From contig NC_090171.1 in the NCBI RefSeq assembly GCF_017916325.1, forward strand, positions 884,501 through 948,500: a DNA stretch of 64,000 nucleotides, given 5' to 3'. The notes below the pieces were generated by a model that saw nothing but the letters and a program-made list of their open reading frames with translations, was not told where the DNA came from and ran no database searches. This DNA is from Leishmania martiniquensis. Its lineage: Eukaryota; Euglenozoa; Kinetoplastea; Trypanosomatida; Trypanosomatidae. The position numbers and the translations under genes are program-made. Positions 10,846 to 19,704 of the stretch are shown here, piece after piece. Numbering within the stretch: the stretch's first letter is position 1; the number at the start of each line of letters is the position of its first letter.

Positions 10846-11235
10846 ATGGCGGACGAGGAGGACTATGAGGTAGACGTGAACAGGGACGACGCGCAGAAGG
10901 CAGAGCGTCCGAAGCGGCTAATCGACATCCTCCAGCATGACACGAGTCGGACGCTCACAGAGGAGATGGTGGAGCACGCGCAGACGGTGCTCGACTCGAT
11001 GCCAGCCGAGCACAACTACAAAGATGTGGCGACGAAATTGAAAATTCGGCTTGACGATGCGTATGGGGGCACTTGGCATGTCATTGTGGGCAAACATTTC
11101 GGCGTCAACGTCACCAACGATGATGACACGCTTATCAACATGAAGATTGACGGTGTGTACTTCTTAGTCATGCGCTCCGGTCCACCCGATCGGCCGCTCG
11201 AGGTCGTTGACAGTGAATCTGTCACAGAGGAGTAA
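10846..11235 (+). CDS. Divergent LC8-type dynein light chain
   Basis: A 129-residue protein; canonical LC8 is about 89. The LC8 fold is recognised by the helical segment around LTEEMVEHAQ, the KDVATKLKIRLDDAYG helix, and the conserved TWHVIVGKHFG strand-turn (about residues 80-90), with a final strand ending in MRSG. About 28 acidic or charged residues precede the domain and 16 follow it. LC8 proteins are dimeric hubs in cytoplasmic and axonemal dynein and many other complexes. The usual aromatic residues of the peptide-binding groove strand appear replaced (the stretch after the second Gly reads TLINMKIDG), so binding specificity may differ. It could be an axonemal LC8-like paralogue, an inference only. 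Confidence 0.82.
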   Translation: MADEEDYEVDVNRDDAQKAERPKRLIDILQHDTSRTLTEEMVEHAQTVLDSMPAEHNYKDVATKLKIRLDDAYGGTWHVIVGKHFGVNVTNDDDTLINMKIDGVYFLVMRSGPPDRPLEVVDSESVTEE

Positions 11236-12479
11236 TCCGAAGAGGGCGAAAGTCGCCGACGTATCAACCTTCTCCAGAAGGTACACGATACGAAGTTTTG
11301 CAGGAGCAAAAAGGAGTGTGGGAGGCTTTCGGAGCGTGTTTGTGCGTGTGGACGAAAGGGGCCATGCTCTGCCGCGCTGTAGGCGGTGCGGTAGAACCCT
11401 ATCCAGAAGGACGCCTTACGCCTTCTGCTGACCGATGCACAGCGCCTCCTCCTCCTCCCCCCTTCCCACTTCCTGTCCTACTCTCTCGCGGCTTGTAAGC
11501 AGTCTGTGCTCAATGTATAGCTTTTCCTTTGTATCCCTCTCCGCGTGTAGACGGCAGGTGCGGGCGCGCTGGGGGTGGGGGGTAGGAGGTGGCACTCGGT
11601 GGTTTGATGCAACGCCTCGTTGTGGGACCGTTTTATCTTCAGGAGTGCAAATGCGTGTGTGTGTGTCCCTCTCCGGGGGCCGTTGATGATCTCTCCGAGT
11701 CTCGTCGCGCTCCCATACATGCACACATGCACACAGACATAATATATATATATATATGCGCGTGTGTGTATGGAGTGAGAAAGGGATGGAGTGACGACGA
11801 GTATTCATTTTCTCCTTCATATATCTGAGGCTGTCGAGTGTTATGTAGAAGACGCCGATGTTTTTTTTCTTGTCCTTTTCATATGTCAAGCCGCAGGTGC
11901 AGCGTTGGGAGATGATGGCCGGGAAAAGGCTTGCCACCGCAGAGATTTGGACACAAGAGCCACGCTCACGCCCCTCAGATGAGCCTCTGTCTCTCTGGCT
12001 GTCTAACGCTCTTCTCATGGTTTTCGGGGGCGCGCACTTGGCCTTTCCAAGTAGAAGACGCGGGTGTTGTGCTGTCCCAGCTCCGCCCGTGCCCCCTCTC
12101 ATTGGAACGGCGCGGAGTCCGCGTGAGACGGCAGCCGGTCGCATTTGAAGGCGTCATCGTCGTTTTTAAATTCCTCCTCAATGCTGTCGCTCTTTGACGT
12201 CTTTTTTTTTCTGTGCTGTCGCCGCACCAATGCTTCTCGTCCTCGTCCATATCGCTTTCGGCTGCGCGCGCGTGCTGATGGATGTGCTGACTTGCCCTGC
12301 TATCCTCCACGCGCGATTCCGTTTCAGGCCCTGCTGCCGCCGCCATCAAAGTCAAACCGCGGCCCACTTCGTACCCCAGCGCAGCAGAAGTCAGCCGCGC
12401 CATTCATCGCCGATCACCACACGCACACCCCCACTGAACCCTCCTGTGCACACGCACGCTTAGTGATCGGAGAACGAAA
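11236..12479. other. Spacer between dynein light chain and NSUN genes
   Basis: No supported gene. It includes a TA microsatellite at 11741-11757 beside GT repeats, a T run near 12200-12210, and a possible acceptor AG at 12326-12327. The 242-residue minus-strand frame here is low-complexity and domainless. Confidence 0.5.
11741..11757. repeat. TA dinucleotide microsatellite
   Basis: About eight TA units, flanked by CA-rich DNA on the left and a GT-rich stretch on the right. Confidence 0.8.
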
Positions 12480-14777
12480 ATGCCGTCAGCAAAGAAAATG
12501 CTGCGGTCATTTGGGAAACACCGGCGCGAAAGTCGCCCGGTAACCACCGCGTACGACGAGAACGGCAACTGGGTCGGTGCACCGCACCAAGGCAAGATGC
12601 GGCTGGTGACAAACAAGTCCTTTGACAACTACTACGACACGTTGCAACAGCTTGGCGGACTGGTGGCTCGCACGGTGTATCCAACTTCCACAAACGTCTG
12701 CACCTCGACGGCTACTTCTTCCACCGCTGCTGAGCAGGAGGTGCCCACGAGCGTTTCGACGTCGCTATGGGCGAAGGAAATGGAGCTGTTCCGCACGCCG
12801 CTGCCAACCACATTCTGGATTAACGATACTGATCCCCTTGCGGCTCAGGTGCGGGCCTACATGGAGTCTCTCGATCCATCGCTTGTGGAGCCAATTCCAT
12901 GGTACCCGATCGCAGGAATGGGCTGGCGCATCCTTGCCGACAAGACGGAGTTCCGCAAGCGTCCAGAGATGCAGCCGCTCCGTAAGTATTTGATCCAGCA
13001 GACCGCCCTCGGTACGATCAACCGACAGGAGGAAGTGTCGATGATTCCGCCGTTCCTGCTCGACATCCAGCCGAACGACGTCTGCCTCGACATGTGTGCC
13101 TCGCCCGGCTCCAAGACGGCCCAGATGCTTGTGGCGCTCGGGCGCCATAAGGTCGTGCCCTTTGAATCCGACGCGTCGCCGTTCCCCTTTGAGTACGATA
13201 GCGACGGCCTCGTCATCGCCAACGAGCTAGACACGAAGCGGGCCAACATGCTGGTGCACCAGGTAAAGCGGCTTCGACTTCTCTTTCCCTTTGCTCTCTT
13301 CACAAATCACGATGCGCGTTACTTTCCCGAGATGCCGCTGGAGCCGCTGCCCGTCGGCGTGGACAATGCGACGGCGGCTGGGGGTCAGGTGCTTCGCTTC
13401 GACAAGGTCCTATGTGATGTCGTGTGCTCCGGCGATGGCACACTGCGCAAGGCGCCGCACATTTTCAGGCTCTGGTCTCCCAAGGAGGCCATCAGCCTGC
13501 AGAAGCTACAGATCGAGATCGCGCTGCGGGCATCCCACCTCCTCCGCGTGGGCGGCCGCCTTGTCTACAGCACCTGTTCGCTGAATCCGATCGAGAACGA
13601 GGCGGTGGTTGCGCAGATTGTGCACCGCACGCGTGGCGCCATGCGCCTCTTGGATGCCAGAGCATTGCTACCGCAGCTCGTGTGTGCTCCTGGCATGACA
13701 ACGTGGACGGTCACGGATGCGAAAGGACGCATGCTTGCAGCCCCAGAGGGCTGTATGCACGAGGCGCTCTTCCCACCTCACACCCCCGGCGGGTACAGCT
13801 CCGCCGCGGTCGATGCGCTGGACTTGTCGCTGTGTATGCGTCTCTTTCCCACCCACTGCAAGGGTGGTGGCTTCTTCGTGGCAGTGCTGGACAAAGTAAG
13901 CGAGTTTCGGCTTAAGAAGATGGCAGACCTGAAGGCGGAGAAGGACAACGCCGCTGTAGGGTGCGTGGTGGGGATAACAGCGGAGCGTCAGGCCACCACC
14001 GGCAGCACTGCTCCTCCAAAGCGTGAGAAGGAGGCATATACCACCGACACTGATGGCAGGGCGCGGGCGGCGGGTACAGCGGACGCTGGGGTCGGTGGGC
14101 TGGGGGAGCAGTTGATTGGCCCTCCAGAGCCGACGAGGCCCAAGTCGTTGCCACCACAGTTTGTCGGCGCGCCGGCAGAGATCCAGCGCACCATCACCGG
14201 CTTTTACGAGATCCCGCAGTTTCCCATGCACCTTCTGTTTGTGCGCACCGCTCAGGGCGAGCGCCAGCTGCGGTTGTCGCCTGGCTCGGTGTGCAGTATT
14301 GTCTCTCGCAAGGCTGCACAGGTGCTGCAGCACAAAGCAGAGAATGTCCTCATCGTCTCAGCCGGCTTGCGCGTGATTGCGTTTGAGTGTTTGGACAAGG
14401 GCTGGCGCATTGTGAGCGAGTCTGCGGTTCTCTTCGCAAAGTTAATGCGCCACTCCTCGCGCCTCGTGCGCGTCCCTGTCGCTCTCATTCAGGACATGGT
14501 TGCGAATGGTGGAAAGCTGAAGGAAAAGCTGCTCGATAGCATCGAGGATGCGCTGCTGCGCCGCACACTTGAAAGCCTACCGATTGGCGCGTTCCTGCTG
14601 GAGATCGAGGCGCCGAAGACGCACGGTGGCATATTCTACTCGGTCGCCCTGAGGGCTCGCTCGCGCATTCAGCTCCTCATTGACCACGAAGACCTGGAGG
14701 GTGTGCAGCTGCGCCTTGGTGAAGACCCGGTAGTGCCGGCGGGGAGCTCGGCGGCAGCAAACGAAGACGGAAGTTGA
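12480..14777 (+). CDS. NOL1/NOP2/Sun-family RNA (cytosine-5) methyltransferase, NSUN2/Trm4-like
   Basis: A 765-residue protein; human NSUN2 has 767. The SAM-binding motif I is LDMCASPGSKT (about 202-212), the motif IV region is CDVVCSGDGT with C316, and motif VI is VYSTCSLNP with C366. In this family the TC-motif cysteine forms the covalent adduct with C5 of cytosine, and the motif IV cysteine releases the product. The usual Pro before the motif IV cysteine is Val here. N-terminal residues 85-190 match the NSUN2-type region that precedes the Rossmann fold, and the C-terminal third (about 560-740) resembles the NSUN2 C-terminal domain. Residues ~495-560 are a charged low-complexity linker. It probably methylates tRNA, and perhaps other RNAs, in nucleus or cytoplasm. 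Confidence 0.9.
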   Translation: MPSAKKMLRSFGKHRRESRPVTTAYDENGNWVGAPHQGKMRLVTNKSFDNYYDTLQQLGGLVARTVYPTSTNVCTSTATSSTAAEQEVPTSVSTSLWAKEMELFRTPLPTTFWINDTDPLAAQVRAYMESLDPSLVEPIPWYPIAGMGWRILADKTEFRKRPEMQPLRKYLIQQTALGTINRQEEVSMIPPFLLDIQPNDVCLDMCASPGSKTAQMLVALGRHKVVPFESDASPFPFEYDSDGLVIANELDTKRANMLVHQVKRLRLLFPFALFTNHDARYFPEMPLEPLPVGVDNATAAGGQVLRFDKVLCDVVCSGDGTLRKAPHIFRLWSPKEAISLQKLQIEIALRASHLLRVGGRLVYSTCSLNPIENEAVVAQIVHRTRGAMRLLDARALLPQLVCAPGMTTWTVTDAKGRMLAAPEGCMHEALFPPHTPGGYSSAAVDALDLSLCMRLFPTHCKGGGFFVAVLDKVSEFRLKKMADLKAEKDNAAVGCVVGITAERQATTGSTAPPKREKEAYTTDTDGRARAAGTADAGVGGLGEQLIGPPEPTRPKSLPPQFVGAPAEIQRTITGFYEIPQFPMHLLFVRTAQGERQLRLSPGSVCSIVSRKAAQVLQHKAENVLIVSAGLRVIAFECLDKGWRIVSESAVLFAKLMRHSSRLVRVPVALIQDMVANGGKLKEKLLDSIEDALLRRTLESLPIGAFLLEIEAPKTHGGIFYSVALRARSRIQLLIDHEDLEGVQLRLGEDPVVPAGSSAAANEDGS

Positions 14778-16510
14778 GGGCGAAAGCGAGGCTCTTAAAT
14801 AGAGGCGGAGTGGGATAACCTGTCACACCTCCGTGTCAGCAGTGTAATAGGGATGCGCAGCCCTCGAGGTCCGAGGGTGATGTGCACGTGCGTGTGTGTG
14901 TGTTGTTGTAAAAGGGACGCCGGTCAACATCTTCCCGCGGGTATCGGCAGCTAAGGTTTTCATTCCTGGTTGCTTTTACTTCAGAGCGAAGCGCCTCTGC
15001 CATTGCCAAGCCTCACACGTACGCAGATAAGATGCCCCAATAGCTTAGAAAAAAGGGGTCGACAGAACGTTGCGAGCGCTCACGGCGACGCTGGTGGCGT
15101 GTACAGTGACCTAGAACTGTGTGTGTGTGTGTAGGAGGAGGAGGGGGATGGGGGCGGATATCCTCAGGCGTCAGAGATCGATGCGCCACTGTTCTACTCG
15201 ATACGAGCGTATCGTACATCGCGCGTCTGTGGCGTGTTTAGGGGCCCGTGTGCGTTGGCTTCAAGCCCTGCCCTTTCTCGGCGTCCCTTCACTTGGGGAA
15301 TAGATGAGGTATTCGCCCAAGGCACGCCTACGTACACATGCATGCATAACTGCGTTCTCTCCACAGCTTCTATTCCCTCTGGCTGTCTATCCATCGCCCT
15401 TCCCTTCGCGTCGCCGCCGCTGCTGCTGCTGCTGCTCACTGCAGTGCCCTTTCAACAGGTAATAAACGCACCTCTTTCTTTTTGCTTGTTTTCACCTTTG
15501 CTCCCCGTTTTGGTCTTGAGCCTTCTTTTTAATACGCCGTACGAAGACGAAAGGAAAGATGCACGGCAGCAGCAGCATATCTTCGCACTCCCTCACGTCC
15601 ACCCCACCCTCATAAAAGTTCACCTATCCGCGCTCCCTTGCCGATCTCTCCCGCCTCGCTTTCCCTTTAACGAAGGGTCATGGTCGGCTTGATTGTTATT
15701 CCTCTTCCGGTCCCCTCTCTGGCCTCATTCACTGACCTAAGCGAGCTGCTTTGCAGCCTGCTTGTGTGGGGAGGGGGGTAGGCGGGGGGAACGCTCTCTC
15801 CTGCCTCTCGTCCATCGCCGCATCCTCTGTTTCTTCTCGCTCGGTGTGGACAGAGGAGTGCTCTTGAGGGGGGAGGTGTCGACGGCACGCACGCCTGTCG
15901 CAGCGGTTTTGCGCTCGCTGTAGCTCCTGCTCGCCCTCCCCCTTTTTAACGCCTACGCTGCCGCCGCTCTGGACAGGAGCGCCTCTTTTTCTGTCTTTTG
16001 ACTTCTCTGAAGGCTCTTTGGTTTCTCTCGATCAAATAAAATCGCTCTCCCTCTCCCCCTCTCTCTCGGTCAACCTGCCTCTGAAATACGCTGCTTCCAC
16101 GGCACCCACACCGCTTACCCCCACCACCATCACCACCGCCTCCGCCTTCCTCCTCTCCACCGCTTGGCCGCGTGGGTGCTGGTGAAATTTCCTGCGCACG
16201 GAGCATGCGGGGAGGTTTCTCGTACCTGAGCGTCGTCCCATCTTCATATCTTTAGAAGAGACTAGTCGCAGGCGGCCCCTACCGCCTGTGAACAGCTACT
16301 CAACCCTCTTCACCACAGCCGATCACTCTCCACCTTTCCCGAAGCTGTGCAGAGGGCGGTGATCGGATTGCTCGAGGGATCATCGTTGAATCTTGCCAAA
16401 GTCCCCCCTTACCATTTTCCTTGCACGTGCACACCGGTCTCTGCGTCGCGTGGGCTCATCTCGGTGCCTCTGTGCTTACCCAAGGTGGAGGCCTTGGACG
16501 CCCAGAGGAG
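14778..16510. other. Spacer between NSUN and PTP genes
   Basis: About 1.7 kb without a supported gene. It contains a GT tract (15118-15133), a CTG/GCC trinucleotide stretch near 15411-15436 and strong pyrimidine tracts near 16040-16160. AGs at 16317-16318 and 16343-16344 are possible acceptors for the PTP gene. Confidence 0.5.
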
Positions 16511-18085
16511 ATGAGCCATGATGTCACGCGCGACCGCCCATCGAGCTTGCCGCGTAACTGCTCCTCGAGCGGTGATGGCGGGCCGGCCGGCGCATCGACG
16601 CTGACAGCATCGGCAATAGCTGCACTGGCGCACCCTGCGTCGAGTACGCAGGGCAGCTCCGTCAATGTCGCCAGCAGCGGCCATTCCTTGTGTGAAAGCC
16701 ACAGTGCTGATGGCGGCACTAGCACGTCTGAGATCTTAATCGACGCGCCGTGCTCAGAAAGGGAGCGCAACCCCGACTTCAACTTGTACAAGCTGCCGAT
16801 TGAGGAGCAGTTCGACCTGATCGAGAAGGAGTTCGCGGCTATTGAGTCAAGTACCATGAACTCGCGGCTGTACAACTTCACCACTTCTAACGCCAACCCA
16901 ACGAAGAACCGCTACATCAACGTCCTCGCCAACGAGGAGACGATCTTTCCCCCAACATGCTCAGCATCCGCGCTGACGGCAAAGAGCGGGCCACAACTGC
17001 CCACGCCCCGTTGCCCGCCCTCGAGGGCATCAGCCCCCATGTCATCAATCAAGTCCCTCACCTCCACAGCGCAGAAGGTGTGGGGGGCCGCCGAGCAGCG
17101 CCTCCGAGGCACTCTGCGTGGCAGCACCTCACCGAGAAGTGCCGAGGGCAAGGAGCGATTCGCCACAGACTGCGTCGCCAAGGAGCGTCCGCAGTGCTAC
17201 ATCAACGCCAACGTAGTGGACATGAGTGTGGAGCCTGTGTTTGTGGCCTCTCAGGCGCCGGTGCAGGAGTGCATTGAGGACTTTCTCTCTGTCCTCTACA
17301 GCTGTGAGGTGACGCTTGTACTGATGCTGACTGAGCTGGAGGAGGCTGGGCTCGTGAAGGCAGACCGGTACTGGCCAGCCGACGACGCACCGGCTGACAG
17401 GATCGAGTCTTTCGGCAATATGTGCGTGTATAAGGATCAGCAAGACCCATACGCATACGACGCCGCACACGAACTCGTGCGCCGACCGTTCTATATGCGC
17501 CCCTCCGCTGAGCCTATGGCGCATGCACACAAGGTGGTCATGTACCAGTACGTGGGCTGGCCTGATCGTGGTGTTCCAGACAGCACTGAGTCCTTTGAGG
17601 AGCTCTTGAAGATTATTCACCATCATGTAGCAGCTTCACCGGCCTCACGTGAGGCAGTGGCTGGGCTGGAGAGCACTGCCCGCGTATCCATTACCCTCAG
17701 CAGCAGTACCGACAACGGCTCCAAGAACACCAGAAGTAGCATCGGAGCCGGAAGGCTGACGCCTCCAGTCTTTGTGCACTGCAGTGCGGGCATTGGCCGC
17801 ACCGGCACTCTTATTGGGGCCTACACGGCCATCAAGCTGACAGAGGCCGGGCTGCTGACGAACACAAGCATCCGGCGCATTGTGACGGACATGCGCAAGG
17901 CTCGGTTTGGCATGGTGCAGCGTGTGGAGCAGTACATGTTCCTTTACATGATTGTTCTGCAACACATGGGGGTAGACGCGCGCAAGTTCAGCAGGCGCAT
18001 GCAGCCGCGGGCGGATCTGTACAATATGCGGTGGATGGAGGCAAGGCAGAAGGCGCTACTCGAGGCCCGTGCGGCAAAGCGTTAA
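16511..18085 (+). CDS. Classical protein tyrosine phosphatase (PTP1-type)
   Basis: A 524-residue protein with one C-terminal PTP domain. Signature parts in order: KNRYINVLA (from residue 132, phosphotyrosine-loop region), YINAN, a QAP segment where many PTPs have QGP, the WPD loop GWPDRG (W350, P351, D352 general acid), the P-loop HCSAGIGRTG (nucleophile C424, R430) and the Q-loop segment GMVQRVEQY. Key catalytic residues are present, so activity is expected. The first ~90 residues are Ser/Thr-rich with no signal. A ~70-residue insertion follows the KNRY motif and a Ser-rich ~45-residue insertion precedes the P-loop, making it much longer than a minimal ~300-residue PTP. The frame extends to a TTG at 16421, but 16511 is the first ATG. 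In trypanosomatids PTP1 has been tied to life-cycle differentiation; orthology here is inferred. Confidence 0.9.
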   Translation: MSHDVTRDRPSSLPRNCSSSGDGGPAGASTLTASAIAALAHPASSTQGSSVNVASSGHSLCESHSADGGTSTSEILIDAPCSERERNPDFNLYKLPIEEQFDLIEKEFAAIESSTMNSRLYNFTTSNANPTKNRYINVLANEETIFPPTCSASALTAKSGPQLPTPRCPPSRASAPMSSIKSLTSTAQKVWGAAEQRLRGTLRGSTSPRSAEGKERFATDCVAKERPQCYINANVVDMSVEPVFVASQAPVQECIEDFLSVLYSCEVTLVLMLTELEEAGLVKADRYWPADDAPADRIESFGNMCVYKDQQDPYAYDAAHELVRRPFYMRPSAEPMAHAHKVVMYQYVGWPDRGVPDSTESFEELLKIIHHHVAASPASREAVAGLESTARVSITLSSSTDNGSKNTRSSIGAGRLTPPVFVHCSAGIGRTGTLIGAYTAIKLTEAGLLTNTSIRRIVTDMRKARFGMVQRVEQYMFLYMIVLQHMGVDARKFSRRMQPRADLYNMRWMEARQKALLEARAAKR

Positions 18086-19429
18086 GAGCGGCGCCGAAAA
18101 AAAAGAAATGAAAAGCAGTGAAGGGATCAGCGTAGGCAATGGTATACCTGTGTTGGGGACAGGGGTGAACGTTGCTCTCTTTCTCTGCATCTCTTTCTCT
18201 GCAGTATCTGTGGGGACGCGAAGCCTTGCCGTTTTTTTTTTTCGACGGCGCACACGCACCTTCTCCTCTATATATACATGAATGGAGCGCACAAACACAG
18301 CTTTCTTCACAGCTCCTTGGGCATCCTTCAACGATGCGCGTGTGACCTCTCGAGATGGAACACGGTCTTGCTGTCAGCGTTCTCCGACTTGCACAGTGGA
18401 GACGCAATGCTCGCTCAGAGGCTGGGACATTCCAATCCGCGCAGGCTCAAGGGGGTGGGGGAGGCACGAGTGTGTTTGCTCACTTCCGTTTTCGTTGACA
18501 GAGCGCGATGCGCTCAACGATGACAGGTGAGTCGAGCCCGTCTACCTATTGGCGTCTCGGCGGCAGCGATAACTGCTGTCTCTCCTTATTTCCCCCCTCC
18601 GTTCACAGAGCGGCTCGTTCTCTCCCTCTCCTTTCTGTCTTCCATGTGAGCGGTACTTCGCCTTAAGGCGCCCAAGCGCGACTCGGGCAGTGCTGGAGCC
18701 GCACGAGGGAGTAGCACGCACGTGAGTGACCCCCCCTCCCCTCTCCCCCATGGGGGTGGGGGGAGCCCTGTCCGAGTCCTTTGTCCACCCTCCTGCTGTC
18801 AAAACACTCGTTGTGAGTTTCCTCATAAATAAGCGTACGTCTGCCTGTGTGTGCGGCGCGGGCCGTGAGCTTTCGTTCTTGTCTCATATTCGCGCAGACG
18901 GCTGGCTCTCTCCCTCCCTCCCCCGCCCCCCACACACACCACACAGACTCATGTACCAGCACCGCCTTCTGCCCTTCGAGGCCTCGCCGACAACGTCTGA
19001 AACGGAGGCGAGGAGTGTGTGGGGCAGCCTCTGCACTGCAGTGTGTGAAACAGAATCTCCATAACAAATGTGGACGAAGAAAAAAAAAGCAACGCTACAC
19101 TTCATGCGGAACTGGGCACCTTTTACAAGGCAGCCAGTCAAAGGGAGGTGCTCGGCACTCCACTTCGCACCTCCCAGGCTCAGCATTAAAGGAATCGGCG
19201 GAGTGAGTAGAGGGACACTGTAGCTTTCGCGCGCCCTGTTCACCCCTCTAAGTACGCCCTCTTACAGTCCTCGCCCCTCACCTCAAGCCACGAAGCTGAG
19301 GCGTCGAGCGTGCGTGTGCGAGGGAGGGGGAGTAGCGCTTCTTTCGTCGCTGCTGCACACAGTCACGACGGCGACTTGGAGCAGAAGGGAAGCCTTCGCA
19401 CACCTGCGGGCCATCTCCGCTTCAGCCTA
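18086..19429. other. Spacer between PTP and the 922-residue protein gene
   Basis: About 1.35 kb with no supported gene. It contains a T run (18231-18242), a short TA stretch (18270-18278) and CA-rich and C-rich tracts around 18910-18945. It probably holds the PTP 3'UTR. Confidence 0.45.
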
Positions 19430-19491
19430 CCTCGCTGCTCTGCCCCTCCTCATATACCCTTTCACCCACACTCTTTTGGCCCACGCACCAG
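19430..19491 (+). promoter_or_regulatory. Predicted trans-splice acceptor of the 922-residue protein gene
   Basis: A C/T-rich tract (about 19430-19479) is followed by an AG at 19490-19491. If used, the first ATG of the mRNA would be 19504, which opens an overlapping uORF rather than the main frame. Confidence 0.45.
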
Positions 19492-19503
19492 CGCACCTCC
19501 CGC

Positions 19504-19704
19504 ATGGCATCATCAAGGTCGAAAAACGAAAGCAAAGGCGGAGATTCGGCGAAGGAGAGAGAGCATAATAGAGGGCCACTGTCAATCGACATTCGACCGG
19601 CAACTGGAGTGTCCGTCGCGCGCCGCCCAGCACCCACAGAAAGGCGCCAATGCCCGGATCTCCGATGGATGGGAAACCCAGACAGTACGGGCCACCGGCG
19701 GTAG
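19504..19704 (+). other. Possible upstream ORF overlapping the start of the 922-residue frame
   Basis: A 66-codon ORF starts at the first ATG after the predicted acceptor and ends 55 nt past the ATG at 19650, in a different frame. No domain is visible. Such a uORF would be expected to reduce initiation at 19650. Confidence 0.3.

Noticed and set aside
11416..12144. 242-codon minus-strand frame
   Set aside because: It spans a TA/GT microsatellite and lacks any domain; all supported genes are on the + strand.
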